Below are positions 46,195 through 55,198 of a stretch of DNA of 64,000 nt, one piece after another. The stretch is from assembly GCA_031292525.1 (NCBI GenBank), contig JARLGY010000047.1:62001-126000 (forward strand), given 5' to 3'. The stretch is from Flavipsychrobacter sp. GTDB taxonomy: Bacteria; Bacteroidota; Bacteroidia; Chitinophagales; Chitinophagaceae. The translations under genes were made by a program, and so were the position numbers. Each line of letters starts with the position of its first letter. Position 1 is the stretch's first letter. The notes beneath the pieces were generated by a model that saw only the letters and a program-made list of their open reading frames with translations, did not search any database and was not told the origin of the DNA.

Positions 46195-46842
46195 ATGAGC
46201 AAACGTCTGACCCGAAGTATCATTTTTATCGTTGTTTTCTTACTCCTGGCTACGGCGGCGATACTGGGTATCAATAATTGGGTTACAAATTCTACTAAAA
46301 ACCAAACTTATAATGAGATTTCTCTTATTCCCGAAAACAAGACGGGCCTATTGCTTGGTACATCAAAATATTTACGAAAAAGACAATTAAATCCATATTA
46401 TCAATACCGTATTGAGGCTGCCGTTGCGCTATATAAAGCTGGTAAAATTCATTATTTAATAGTGAGTGGTGATAATAGGACCACACATTATAATGAACCT
46501 GAAGTGATGAAAAAAGACCTTATTGCCCGCGGCGTACCGGCAGATAAGATATTTCTTGACTATGCAGGGTTGCATACACTGGACAGCATACTAAGATGCA
46601 AGGATATATTTGGGCAGGACCATATTACCATCATATCCCAATGTTTTCATAATGAACGGGCTTTGTTCATTGCCAACCACAAAGACATAACTGCTGTTGC
46701 CTTTAATGCCCAGGATGTAACCGGACCAGATGGCGCCAGGGTGCATTTTAGAGAAAAGTTTTCCCGAGTAAAAATGGCACTAGAATTACTGCTGAATACG
46801 CAGCCCAAGTACTATTATGGCAATAAAATTGAAGTGAAATAA
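46195..46842 (+). CDS. SanA/YdcF-like DUF218 protein
   Basis: 215 residues from the ATG at 46195; 11 further in-frame codons upstream are hydrophobic but would misplace the membrane segment. One N-terminal anchor, then the DUF218 domain: 'GLLLGTSKYLRKRQLNPYYQYR', 'LIVSGDNRT.HYNEP', 'ARGVPADKIFLDYAG.HTLDS' and 'IISQCFHNERALFIA'. The E. coli member SanA affects envelope barrier function; the reaction is not known. Confidence 0.85.
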   Translation: MSKRLTRSIIFIVVFLLLATAAILGINNWVTNSTKNQTYNEISLIPENKTGLLLGTSKYLRKRQLNPYYQYRIEAAVALYKAGKIHYLIVSGDNRTTHYNEPEVMKKDLIARGVPADKIFLDYAGLHTLDSILRCKDIFGQDHITIISQCFHNERALFIANHKDITAVAFNAQDVTGPDGARVHFREKFSRVKMALELLLNTQPKYYYGNKIEVK

Positions 46843-46945
46843 AAGCTATGAGATTGCTGGTTTAAAATGTTGATAAATGGGCATTATTATTGTTGTTTTT
46901 CAAAATGTAAGTGAATAACGAATAGAAACAAGTTTTTTAACTGTT

Positions 46946-49441
46946 ATGCCCCGAAAGCTCCGCACATTTTTTTTTGTTTCCGGTATTGTAACGGCACTGC
47001 TAGTTATGATATGGTTTGTGCTTGCATGGTACATACAGGAACACAAGAAAGAATTGTTGCAGGATATTACCCGGCAACTGAATAAAAATATACAAGGATC
47101 GCTTCATATAGAAGATATGGAACCATCGTTTCTTGTAACGCTACCCTATTTTTCTGTAAGACTAAAAAATGTGTCGTTGAGAGATAGTATGTGGGAACAT
47201 CATCATCATGATCTACTCACGGCCCGCAGGATATATGTGCAGCTTAGTCCATTATCGTTACTTAAAGGAAAGCCTACCATACACGAGGTAAATGTAAACG
47301 ACGGTACTATTTACCTGTTTACAGACAGCACGGGATACACCAATTCTTATTTATTGCAGCGAAGGGACAGCACTGCAATAAAATCCAAGAACCAGGCCGT
47401 ATTCAATAAGCTGGTATTGGAAGATATGAAGATTGTATTTGAGGATAACGTGAAGCACAAACTATTTCATTTTGATGTAGATAAGCTGTCTGGAAAAATA
47501 GAGTATTACAGCAGTGGATGGGTATTGAAAACATTGATAAAAGCACGGATAAAGCAACTCACCTTCAATACGGCAAAGGGAAGTTTTTTAAAAGATAAAT
47601 ACCTAACGGCTGATGTGCAAATGCACTACGACTATGCTTCGAAAACTATCTCTATGGCGCGGCAGCCGTTATACCTGGATGAACACTTGTATGAGGCAAA
47701 ATTACAGATCGCGTTTACTGGCGTGCCAAAGTTTGAAATAGATGTAAGTACAAAGCAAATAAAATTCAGAGATGCCGCATTGTTGACAGCCCCGAATATT
47801 TCGCATCATTTTGACAGCTTTGACCTGGCGAAGCCAGCCGATGTTAATGCTATAATAAAAGGGAATATGGTGTACAGGGATACCCCACTTGTAGTGGTAC
47901 AGTGGCACATTAAAAACAATACTTTGTACACCCCAATAGGTAATATAGAAAGATGTAGCCTTGATGGCAGCTTTACTAATGAAGTTGTAGCCGGAGGTAA
48001 CCATACGGATTATAATTCTGAGCTGAATATATCGCAATTAAAGGGAGTGTATCAAGGGGTGCCTTTTAGTGCAGATACCGTACATGTGTCTAATCTTAAA
48101 GTTCCTGTATTGTATTGCCATATAAAAGCTAATTTTCCTATTCAGCAATTGAATACACTTACCGGCTCCGAAACGGTAAGTTTTGATGCTGGCAACGCAG
48201 ATGCCGATATTATATATAAAGGAGGTGTAAGTGAAGACGACACAACGCACCCCTACATAAAGGGATATGCACGCATAGATAAAGCCGGTATTACTTACCT
48301 GCCGCGCAATATTGCTTTTTCTGATGTTTATGCGTTGCTGCAGTTTGATGGCAGCGATCTGTATATTAAAAATGTACGCTTGAGAAGCGGACAAAGCAGT
48401 ATAGCTATGGATGGAGCTGTAGGCAATTTTTTAAATCTGTATTTTAACTCGCCAGATAAGATATTGGTGAACTGGAACATAAGAAGTCCTTTTATTAACC
48501 TGAATGAATTCAGCTCTTTTTTCCAGAAACGTAAAAGCTATCGCAACCCGATAGTGCGACACTATCAAAAATTGAGGATAATACGTAAACTGGATGTGGT
48601 GCTTGACGCGTGCAATGTAGATATGCAGTTACAGGTAAGCCATTTAGCATACCGAACGTTTGCTGCATCGGGCATCAGTGCTAATGTTCTGCTTACTCGT
48701 TCTGGTATAGACGTAAAATATGTGAATCTCAGCCATGCAGGCGGAACTATTAATGTGTCTGGCAATATAGTTAACCAACCAGCCGGAAACAGGAGCATGG
48801 ATATACATGCAATGGTGAATGGAGTAAAGATAGACCAGCTATTTTATGCCTTTGCAAACTTTGGGCAGAATGCAATAGACGCAAAAAATATAAAAGGTAA
48901 CTTAACTGCAAAAATAGACCTGGCAGGGCTATTAAATGAGAATGCCAAAATAATTCCTAATAGTATGCAGGGTAAAGTTGCGTTCCAGATAGATAACGGT
49001 GCCCTTATACACTTTGAGCCGTTGGAGAATATAGGCAAACATGCATTTAAAAAACGCAACCTCTCTTATGTAACCTTTGGTAGCATAAAAGATGAACTAA
49101 CAATAGACCACGACAAGATAATAATACCGCCGGTGCTGCTGCGTACCAGTGTTATGAATATGAGGGTGGATGGTGTGTATGCACCACCTAAAAATACAGA
49201 TATAAACCTGGAGGTACCGTTGCGTAACCCCAAAGAAGATAGTGCGGAACTAAACAGTAAGAAAGGAGAAAAGAACTGGCAAAAAGGGTTAGTACTTTTC
49301 TTAAAGGCAACCAATGGTGACGATGGAAAATTAAAGATAGGCTGGGACCGCAAAAAAGGAGTACTTAAGAATACAAATAAAGAAGACCGGATGGAACGAC
49401 GCGAGCAAAGGCAGAAACGCAGGGCTGAGCGGCACAAGTAA
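46946..49441 (+). CDS. AsmA-family protein
   Basis: 831 residues. One N-terminal membrane helix (8-30) is followed by a long beta-rich body typical of AsmA/TamB-like bridge proteins, e.g. 'YFSVRLKNVSLRDS', 'SPLSLLKGKPTIHEVNVNDGTIYLF' in part, and a C-terminal AsmA_2-like region ('KGNLTAKIDLAGLL', 'GKVAFQIDNGALIHFEPLENI'). It ends in a Lys/Arg-rich tail. Such proteins are thought to move phospholipids across the periplasm. Stands alone, with leader units and a small membrane gene downstream. Confidence 0.88.
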   Translation: MPRKLRTFFFVSGIVTALLVMIWFVLAWYIQEHKKELLQDITRQLNKNIQGSLHIEDMEPSFLVTLPYFSVRLKNVSLRDSMWEHHHHDLLTARRIYVQLSPLSLLKGKPTIHEVNVNDGTIYLFTDSTGYTNSYLLQRRDSTAIKSKNQAVFNKLVLEDMKIVFEDNVKHKLFHFDVDKLSGKIEYYSSGWVLKTLIKARIKQLTFNTAKGSFLKDKYLTADVQMHYDYASKTISMARQPLYLDEHLYEAKLQIAFTGVPKFEIDVSTKQIKFRDAALLTAPNISHHFDSFDLAKPADVNAIIKGNMVYRDTPLVVVQWHIKNNTLYTPIGNIERCSLDGSFTNEVVAGGNHTDYNSELNISQLKGVYQGVPFSADTVHVSNLKVPVLYCHIKANFPIQQLNTLTGSETVSFDAGNADADIIYKGGVSEDDTTHPYIKGYARIDKAGITYLPRNIAFSDVYALLQFDGSDLYIKNVRLRSGQSSIAMDGAVGNFLNLYFNSPDKILVNWNIRSPFINLNEFSSFFQKRKSYRNPIVRHYQKLRIIRKLDVVLDACNVDMQLQVSHLAYRTFAASGISANVLLTRSGIDVKYVNLSHAGGTINVSGNIVNQPAGNRSMDIHAMVNGVKIDQLFYAFANFGQNAIDAKNIKGNLTAKIDLAGLLNENAKIIPNSMQGKVAFQIDNGALIHFEPLENIGKHAFKKRNLSYVTFGSIKDELTIDHDKIIIPPVLLRTSVMNMRVDGVYAPPKNTDINLEVPLRNPKEDSAELNSKKGEKNWQKGLVLFLKATNGDDGKLKIGWDRKKGVLKNTNKEDRMERREQRQKRRAERHK

Positions 49442-49586
49442 CATCCATAATGTGGCAATGTTTATCCATGGTATTGGGTGTCTGTAAGTTTTGCTTCCTT
49501 CTTGCTTAGGTATATCAGGAATATTTTACTCGTGCAGCGAAAAATATTTTTTTCATTTTCGGAAATACTTCCTAATTTCATTTCAA

Positions 49587-49643
49587 ATGAAGCAGACTAT
49601 TAAGTGTACGTGGTATAATTATCCGGAACCCGGAGGGCTATAA
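49587..49643 (+). CDS. Putative leader peptide 1 (18 codons)
   Basis: Encodes MKQTIKCTWYNYPEPGGL. There is no homology argument; support comes from its place ahead of a terminator and its resemblance to the next unit (shared Lys-Gln-(Thr)-Ile-Lys-Cys). Its last codons (CCC GGA GGG) contain the sequence ccggaggg, identical to the terminator 3' arm. Confidence 0.4.
   Translation: MKQTIKCTWYNYPEPGGL
49630..49637 (+). promoter_or_regulatory. Antiterminator arm 1
   Basis: ccggaggg, an exact copy of the 3' arm of the terminator at 49674-49705. It can pair with the 5' arm (49677-49684) instead, leaving a 39-nt loop. Confidence 0.45.
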
Positions 49644-49673
49644 CTGTGCGCTGAATTATAAAGACACAATTTG

Positions 49674-49705
49674 AAACCCTCCGGTACACCACCGGAGGGT
49701 TTTTT
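49674..49705 (+). terminator. Strong intrinsic terminator 1
   Basis: 12-bp stem with a 5-nt loop (arms 49674-49685 and 49691-49702), followed by a run of T to 49705. Confidence 0.85.
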
Positions 49706-49737
49706 AATTTTCATCAAAGCAATAACAAACTAAAGCG

Positions 49738-49842
49738 ATGCAAAGCCTGAATATTACAAACAAGCAGATTAAGTGCAACCATAAGCCGTGGTGCAATTGC
49801 TATTGCTGTAATATCACGATGAACTCAAAGGGGCAATGTTGA
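49738..49842 (+). CDS. Putative Cys-rich leader peptide 2 (34 codons)
   Basis: ATG to TGA, 34 residues, six of them Cys, including 'WCNCYCCN'. It contains KQIKC like leader 1. The Ser-Lys-Gly codons near the end hold tcaaaggg, the copy of the terminator 3' arm. The Cys pair at codons 23-24 ends 15 nt before that arm. It could also be a genuine small metal-binding peptide. Confidence 0.45.
   Translation: MQSLNITNKQIKCNHKPWCNCYCCNITMNSKGQC
49825..49832 (+). promoter_or_regulatory. Antiterminator arm 2
   Basis: tcaaaggg, identical to the 3' arm of terminator 2; pairing with 49871-49878 leaves a 38-nt loop, one less than in unit 1. Confidence 0.45.
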
Positions 49843-49869
49843 CAGCTGTAATATACTACGCATTAATCC

Positions 49870-49904
49870 ACCCTTTGATCCGCCAGGCTTCAAAGGGTTT
49901 TTTT
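49870..49904 (+). terminator. Strong intrinsic terminator 2
   Basis: Stem ACCCTTTGA / TCAAAGGGT (49870-49878, 49890-49898), 11-nt loop, then seven T. It ends 36 nt before the membrane-protein start. Confidence 0.8.
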
Positions 49905-49940
49905 ATACCCGATTTCCTTAACCATAAAAACAAACATGTT

Positions 49941-50354
49941 ATGACAACCATTCTTTCAATTATAGCTTTATTGCTCGCAGGCATCGTTCTGCTTTTAAAG
50001 ATCAGAAGTTTATTCACTTCAACTATACGATCACTTGACTATATACGCAAGTACTTCTATGTTATTAATGATAGTCGGTTTATAGCTGCGTTTAGCAGGC
50101 TGCGGGGATATATACTTATACTCAGGAACCTGAAAGGGGCCATAGCAGGCAGCTATTTTTTGAGCGTTGCGGCCGTTTTCTACCTGTTCTTTAAGCATTC
50201 TCATTTGTTGCTACCTGGCATATTCGTATCGTATGGTTTGTTGGGGTTTGTTGGGCTGCTTACGCTTGCAGATCATCTACTGTACAAGTACCTCACTACC
50301 ATGTTTGATAACGTGTTTTCCGGTCAGTCATCAAAGTATGCACCATCTATGTAA
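49941..50354 (+). CDS. Small membrane protein downstream of tandem attenuator-like leaders
   Basis: 137 residues from the ATG at 49941. A longer frame from 49836 would run through terminator 2 and is rejected. About three membrane segments (4-20, 65-83, 86-108) with a basic loop 'RSLDYIRKYFYVINDSRF' between the first two. No family recognised. The leader arrangement suggests its transcription is conditional. Confidence 0.6.
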   Translation: MTTILSIIALLLAGIVLLLKIRSLFTSTIRSLDYIRKYFYVINDSRFIAAFSRLRGYILILRNLKGAIAGSYFLSVAAVFYLFFKHSHLLLPGIFVSYGLLGFVGLLTLADHLLYKYLTTMFDNVFSGQSSKYAPSM

Positions 50355-50457
50355 TAGTTTGAGGTGTGTTTTTTGAAGGTGAAACCGTAACTGCAACACG
50401 AACTGAAATTTATAAATACACTTAAATCTAATTATTAAATAAAATAACTCTTAACCA

Positions 50458-50847
50458 ATGAAAGGACCAGCTATAAAAAAACACGACGATGTTTTCCGGT
50501 ATCAATATACCATATCAAAAAAAGACTTGAACCACTCTGGCAGCTGGGATGTAAGCAAAATACTCATTAAGATCAATGTGGTGAATAGCTTCATCATCCA
50601 GACATTTTTTGCCGGCATCAACTACGACAGGTTGCTGAACACCAAGCAACATATAGACTTTGTAGGTATGGCCGTGCTGGGCGATGAAGTGGAAATAGAA
50701 TCGAAAGAAACAGGCCGCGATAACCAGTTCTCTTATATAAAAGTGGTGGTAAGCAAAACTGTAAACAAAAAGAAGAAGGTAATAGCAGAGGGGAACTTTA
50801 TTTTTATGATAGAAAAATTCACCCAGCTCCCCCTGAGCCTTTCTTAA
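50458..50847 (+). CDS. Probable hotdog-fold protein
   Basis: 129 residues. The run 'NYDRLLNTKQHIDFVGMAVLGDEVEI' followed by 'SYIKVVVSK' and 'IAEGNFIFMI' has the shape of a 4HBT/acyl-thioesterase-like hotdog: a helix, then strands with the 'GD.V.I' turn. No catalytic Asp/Glu can be assigned. It might act on acyl groups (inference). Downstream hairpin terminator. Confidence 0.55.
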   Translation: MKGPAIKKHDDVFRYQYTISKKDLNHSGSWDVSKILIKINVVNSFIIQTFFAGINYDRLLNTKQHIDFVGMAVLGDEVEIESKETGRDNQFSYIKVVVSKTVNKKKKVIAEGNFIFMIEKFTQLPLSLS

Positions 50848-50876
50848 GTTTTTTCGTCTCTATCTTTCTATAAACT

Positions 50877-50904
50877 AAGCCCGGCGTATGTATCGGGCTT
50901 TTAC
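50877..50904 (+). terminator. Intrinsic terminator between convergent genes
   Basis: AAGCCCG / CGGGCTT stem, 10-nt loop, followed by TTTAC. It serves the hotdog-like gene and possibly also the convergent methyltransferase. Confidence 0.6.
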
Positions 50905-50905
50905 T

Positions 50906-52093
50906 TTATCCCTCGCTTTCCTCAGTCCTCACCATTCTCCTGCTCCCGTCATACAATTCAAACTCCAGCATGCGGCAGTCTATAATACTGGTGTAAAATT
51001 CTATACGGCGTTTGGCTTTAAGCCCTATTTTCTTGGCAAGATCAGGGTTGCCGGTAAATACATAACCATAGTACCCGCCGCATTTCTTTTTCATAAAGTC
51101 GCCAATGCGGGTGTATGTGGCTTCCAGGGCAGTAGCCTCGCCCAGACGCTCACCATATTCAGGGTTTACAAACATTACGCCCTTGCCACCTTCCGGTACG
51201 GGTGTATCGGCAAAATCGCAAACTGAGAAATCTATCATGTCGGCAACGCCGGCTGCAACAGCGTTTCTTATAGCATTGGTAATGGCTACATCGCTGTAGT
51301 CAGTAGCTATTATCTTCAAGCCTGCTACATCGGTTATTTGGTTCTCCAGTCGGCCGCGTTCATCCAGGTATATATTTTCATCAAACCCAATGAGGTGCAT
51401 AAATGCGTAGTTGGTACGGAACAGGCCAGGACGGGTGTTGGTAGCTATTAATGCAGCTTCTATTGCCACTGTGCCAGAGCCGCACATGGGGTTTATAAAT
51501 GGCGATTTTCTATCCCATCGCGTAGCCATCACAGTTGCCGCGGCAAGCGCTTCCAGCATAGGGGCGCGGCCGGGAATCTTGCGATATCCGTGGCGGGCAA
51601 GGGAGTCGCCTGTGGTGTCTGCAAATACTTCTGCCTGGTTATTTTTCCAGAACAGGTGTATTACAGCGCCTTTCAGCTCAGCACCGGTTTCAGGCCGTTT
51701 GCCGGTCTGTTCCCGCATACGGTCAACAATCGCATCCTTCACCCGCAGGTTAGCAAACATGCTGTTGTTGATAGTATCGTTCATTACGTTGCTGGTTACC
51801 GAAAAATAACCATCGGCCGGTAATATTTTTTCCCACTGGTATTTAGCCAGGTTGGCATAAACATCATCTGCATTGTTTGCTTCAAACTGCTTCAGGCTAT
51901 ACAATACCTGGCTGGCACAGCGCAGGTTCAGGTTCAGCTTCATGCAGTCGTTCATGGTGGCGTTTATGCGCACACCGGTTACAAAAGCTTCTTCTATTTC
52001 AAAGCCCAGTTCGCGCACTTCCTGTTCCAGGTAAGGCGCAAGGCGTTTGTGGCAAGTAATAGTAACGGGAGCTTTTGTTATGTATAGAGACAT
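50906..52093 (-). CDS. THUMP-domain class I RNA methyltransferase (RlmL N-domain/Trm14 family)
   Basis: 395 residues. A ferredoxin-like plus THUMP region (1-155) leads to a Rossmann methyltransferase with 'INPMCGSGTVAIEAAL', 'ATDYSDVAITNAIRNA' and 'FVNPEYGERLGE'. The catalytic motif is N-P-E-Y where E. coli RlmL has N-P-P-Y. These enzymes make N2-methylguanosine in 23S rRNA or tRNA. 50 nt downstream of recN on the same strand, so cotranscription is possible. Confidence 0.9.
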   Translation of the reverse strand: MSLYITKAPVTITCHKRLAPYLEQEVRELGFEIEEAFVTGVRINATMNDCMKLNLNLRCASQVLYSLKQFEANNADDVYANLAKYQWEKILPADGYFSVTSNVMNDTINNSMFANLRVKDAIVDRMREQTGKRPETGAELKGAVIHLFWKNNQAEVFADTTGDSLARHGYRKIPGRAPMLEALAAATVMATRWDRKSPFINPMCGSGTVAIEAALIATNTRPGLFRTNYAFMHLIGFDENIYLDERGRLENQITDVAGLKIIATDYSDVAITNAIRNAVAAGVADMIDFSVCDFADTPVPEGGKGVMFVNPEYGERLGEATALEATYTRIGDFMKKKCGGYYGYVFTGNPDLAKKIGLKAKRRIEFYTSIIDCRMLEFELYDGSRRMVRTEESEG

Positions 52094-52143
52094 GATATTG
52101 AAATGCGATAATGTATGAATGCAATAATGCGGTAATGGTATTT

Positions 52144-53802
52144 CTATATAGCAACAAGTTCCCTGGCGTTCTGTAATGCAGCTTCGCTGGGTTGCTCCCC
52201 ACCAATCATCTGGGCTATAGCCAGTATGCGTTCGTCAGTTTTAAGTGTGCGTATGCGGGTGTTGATGCGGCCATCTTTATTCTCGTCTTTATATACATAA
52301 AAATGCCTTGACCCACGGGCTGCAACCTGTGGCTGGTGGGTGATACAGATGACCTGGTGGTATTTTGACAGATCGCGCAGTAGCATGCCTACCTGTCTTG
52401 CAGCCTCGCCCGATATGCCAGTGTCCACCTCATCAAATATTAGGGTAGGTAAGTGCATAGCCTTAGCAGTTAGCGATTTTATGCAGAGCATAATACGGCT
52501 CATTTCACCTCCAGACGCTGCTTTTTCAAGCGGCAGGAACTGACTGCTTTTATTGGCATCCAGCAAGAACTGCACGTCGTCTATACCGGTGATAGCTGGC
52601 TTCTGTTTTTTAATTTTTATGTCAAACTTGGCATTGGGCATGCCTACCAGTGGCAATAGTTCATTCATCCGGGCTACTATCTGCGGTGCAGTATTATGGC
52701 GCAGTTTAGATAGCTTTTCGGCTTCAGTCATCATCAGTGCAAGGGTACGAGCTTCTTCTTTTGCCAGTTGTTCTGCCATGTTGCTGAGGTTAATTGTGGC
52801 TTTTAGCTCTTCTGCCAGTTCATCTTTAAGCGTAAGCAACTGCTGGGTGGTTTGCAGACCATGTTTTTTCAGCATTTTATAGCCCAGGTCCAGTCGCTCC
52901 TGCAATTGTGTCATAGCTTCCTGATCTATACTTACTTTCTTTTCCAATTGTTCAAACTCGGCAGCTATATCTTTCAGTTCGGCCCAGGTCGATGTTAGCC
53001 GTTCCTGTAGCGGTGCTACTTCGGGCATTACATCTATTATGCCCTGCAATTGCTGGCCTAGCCTTTTCAATTCGTTGGTCATAGGCTGGTCGCCTTCTTC
53101 CAGTAGTTGTATGCCCGCCTGCAATACACCCGTTATCTTCTCGGCGCTGCTCATTTGTTTTAATTGCTGGCCAGCATGTTCTATCTCCTCGTCCTTAAAA
53201 TCTGCTTGCAGTAATTCATCCAGCAAAAACTGTTTATAGTCAGCTTCTTTTTGCGATTGTGCCTGTTTATTGGCACAGTCGGCAAGTTGAAGTGCTATTT
53301 TCCTGTGGGTGTCGTATAGTGTAGCATACGTGGCTTTTTCAGTCTTGTTCTGGGCTATAGCATCCAGTATATCTATCTTAAAATGGTCGTCTTCAAACGC
53401 CAGGTGGCCAAATTGCTGATGCAGATCTACCAGTAGGGTAGTGAGTGTATTTAATGTATTGAGCGTAACTGGAGTATCATTTACAAAAGCACGAGATTTG
53501 CCACTGGTGCTTATTTCGCGACGTATGATGCATACATCATCATGGTCAATATCAGCCCCTTGCAATGTATTCCTGAATATTGGGTTGTCAGCCACATTAA
53601 AATGGGCCTCCACCAAACATTTTTCTTCTTTATTGATGAGCACCGACGTGTCGGCACGCTCGCCGAGTATCAGCGAGAAGGCACCTAATATTATACTTTT
53701 GCCCGCCCCTGTTTCCCCGGTAATGGTGTTCAGGTGGGCATCGGGCACAAATTCCAGGTTATCTATAATGGCGTAATTCCTGATAATTAATTTAACCAGC
53801 AT
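52144..53802 (-). CDS. recN: DNA repair protein RecN
   Basis: 552 residues, full length. Walker A 'GETGAGKS' at 29-36, a coiled-coil region with a central kink (about 160-370), the signature 'ASGGEMSRIMLCIK' and Walker B 'LIFDEVDTGISGEAA' followed by 'QVICITHQPQVAARG'. RecN is an SMC-like ATPase that holds DNA ends in double-strand-break repair. Shares a divergent 89-nt region with rlmI. Confidence 0.97.
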   Translation of the reverse strand: MLVKLIIRNYAIIDNLEFVPDAHLNTITGETGAGKSIILGAFSLILGERADTSVLINKEEKCLVEAHFNVADNPIFRNTLQGADIDHDDVCIIRREISTSGKSRAFVNDTPVTLNTLNTLTTLLVDLHQQFGHLAFEDDHFKIDILDAIAQNKTEKATYATLYDTHRKIALQLADCANKQAQSQKEADYKQFLLDELLQADFKDEEIEHAGQQLKQMSSAEKITGVLQAGIQLLEEGDQPMTNELKRLGQQLQGIIDVMPEVAPLQERLTSTWAELKDIAAEFEQLEKKVSIDQEAMTQLQERLDLGYKMLKKHGLQTTQQLLTLKDELAEELKATINLSNMAEQLAKEEARTLALMMTEAEKLSKLRHNTAPQIVARMNELLPLVGMPNAKFDIKIKKQKPAITGIDDVQFLLDANKSSQFLPLEKAASGGEMSRIMLCIKSLTAKAMHLPTLIFDEVDTGISGEAARQVGMLLRDLSKYHQVICITHQPQVAARGSRHFYVYKDENKDGRINTRIRTLKTDERILAIAQMIGGEQPSEAALQNARELVAI

Positions 53803-53819
53803 AATTGTTTATATCCGTG

Positions 53820-53827
53820 CAAAAATA
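53820..53827 (-). promoter_or_regulatory. Putative -7 element for recN
   Basis: Minus strand TATTTTTG, an exact TAnnTTTG match 18 nt before the recN start. Confidence 0.4.
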
Positions 53828-53879
53828 GCCAAGTTTGCCAAGCTGCATGTAAAGATTTAGTTTCCCGGTCAGCAATACT

Positions 53880-53887
53880 TATTTTTG
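53880..53887 (+). promoter_or_regulatory. Putative -7 element for rlmI
   Basis: TATTTTTG ends only 5 nt before the ATG at 53892, so transcription should start at or next to the start codon. Confidence 0.4.
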
Positions 53888-53891
53888 CGGC

Positions 53892-55064
53892 ATGAGTAAG
53901 TTCTTTTTAAGGAAAAAAGTGGGCGACCGTGTTATAAATGGTCATCCGTGGATATTTGGAAATGAATTGGGCGATAGTGAAGGAGAAGCAGCACCAGGTG
54001 ATATTGTAGAAGTTTATTCTTCAAATGGTTCGTTTATAGGAAAGGGGTATGTAAACCCGGCATCGCAGATACGCATACGCTTGCTTACCCGAGAAAAGAA
54101 CGATGTAGTGAACGCGCAGTTCTTTCACGATCGCATACTGCAGGCCTGGGAATACCGCAAACAAATAGGTTATGTAGAGAATTGCCGCCTGATATTTGGC
54201 GAGGCGGATCAGCTCCCTGCGTTGATCATTGATAAATTCAACGATTATTTTGTAATACAGACCCTGGCGTTGGGTATGGATCTGTGGAAAGATAGTATTG
54301 TTGCTGCCCTGAATAAGATATTTAGTCCTAAAGGCATTTATGAGCGCAACGATGTGCCGGTGAGGGAATTGGAAGGCATGCAGCAGCAGAAGGGCTTTTT
54401 GTCAGCGCCGTTTGATACCAAGATCATCATTAATGAAAATGGCCTGAAGTTTCATGTAGATATAGAAAATGGCCAGAAAACAGGTTATTTCTTAGACCAG
54501 CAGGATAACCGCCGTGCCATACAGCATATAGTAAAAGGAGCTGAAGTGCTTGAAGCTTTTTGCTATACCGGTACGTTCTCATTGCACGCAGCGCACTATG
54601 GGGCTAAAAAGGTATTGGGCCTCGATATCTCTGAAACAGCGGTAGCGGCTGCCCGCGAAAATGCCATACTGAACGGTTACCAGGATATTTGCAGCTTTGA
54701 GGCGGTGAATGCTTTTGATGTATTGAAGAAGTCTGTTACCGAAGGGAAGAGATATGATGTTGTGATGCTGGACCCACCTGCCTTTACGAAAAGCAGGGAA
54801 AATATAGAGAAGGCTATCACCGGATATAAAGAAATAAACCTGCGCGGTATGAAGCTCACCAAGCCGGGCGGCTTCCTGGTAACGGCGTCTTGCACCAACC
54901 TGGTGTCGCCGGCAGCATTCCTGCACACTATTCAGGAGGCAGCCAAAGATGCCCGCCGCAAAATAAGGCAGGTAACCTGGCAAACACAGGCGTCAGACCA
55001 TCCTATACTGTGGAATGTGCCTACCACACAGTATTTGAAGTTTTTGATAGTACAGGTGTTGTAA
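53892..55064 (+). CDS. rlmI: PUA-domain 23S rRNA m5C methyltransferase (RlmI family)
   Basis: 390 residues. N-terminal PUA-like domain (1-75, 'VINGHPWIFGNEL'), an EEHEE-like middle and a C-terminal Rossmann methyltransferase ('VLEAFCYTGTFSLHAA', 'GLDISETAV', 'VMLDPPAFTKS', 'ASCTNLV'). Members methylate C5 of cytosine in rRNA; the exact site in this organism is not certain. Convergent with the secreted repeat protein gene. Confidence 0.92.
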   Translation: MSKFFLRKKVGDRVINGHPWIFGNELGDSEGEAAPGDIVEVYSSNGSFIGKGYVNPASQIRIRLLTREKNDVVNAQFFHDRILQAWEYRKQIGYVENCRLIFGEADQLPALIIDKFNDYFVIQTLALGMDLWKDSIVAALNKIFSPKGIYERNDVPVRELEGMQQQKGFLSAPFDTKIIINENGLKFHVDIENGQKTGYFLDQQDNRRAIQHIVKGAEVLEAFCYTGTFSLHAAHYGAKKVLGLDISETAVAAARENAILNGYQDICSFEAVNAFDVLKKSVTEGKRYDVVMLDPPAFTKSRENIEKAITGYKEINLRGMKLTKPGGFLVTASCTNLVSPAAFLHTIQEAAKDARRKIRQVTWQTQASDHPILWNVPTTQYLKFLIVQVL

Positions 55065-55075
55065 GATGTTATATG

Positions 55076-55112
55076 AAATAGCCTCAGCTTTATAGTTGGG
55101 GCTATTTTATTT
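55076..55112 (+). terminator. Intrinsic terminator of rlmI
   Basis: Stem AAATAGCC / GGCTATTT with inner G-U pairs, then TTTTATTT; 11 nt after the rlmI stop. Confidence 0.6.
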
Positions 55113-55147
55113 AGTAAAATAACTAAGATTAGGTAAGGGGCATGAAA

Positions 55148-55171
55148 AAGGGCTACCATTAGGCAGCCCTT
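55148..55171 (-). terminator. Intrinsic terminator of the secreted repeat protein
   Basis: AAGGGCT / AGCCCTT stem with a 10-nt loop; on the minus strand T-rich sequence follows. It lies 27 nt past the stop at 55199. Confidence 0.6.
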
Positions 55172-55198
55172 AAACTTGTATGTGATTTTATGACTTAA

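Noticed and set aside
49836-49940. N-terminal extension of the small membrane protein
   Set aside because: It would translate through intrinsic terminator 2; the ATG at 49941 directly precedes the hydrophobic segment.
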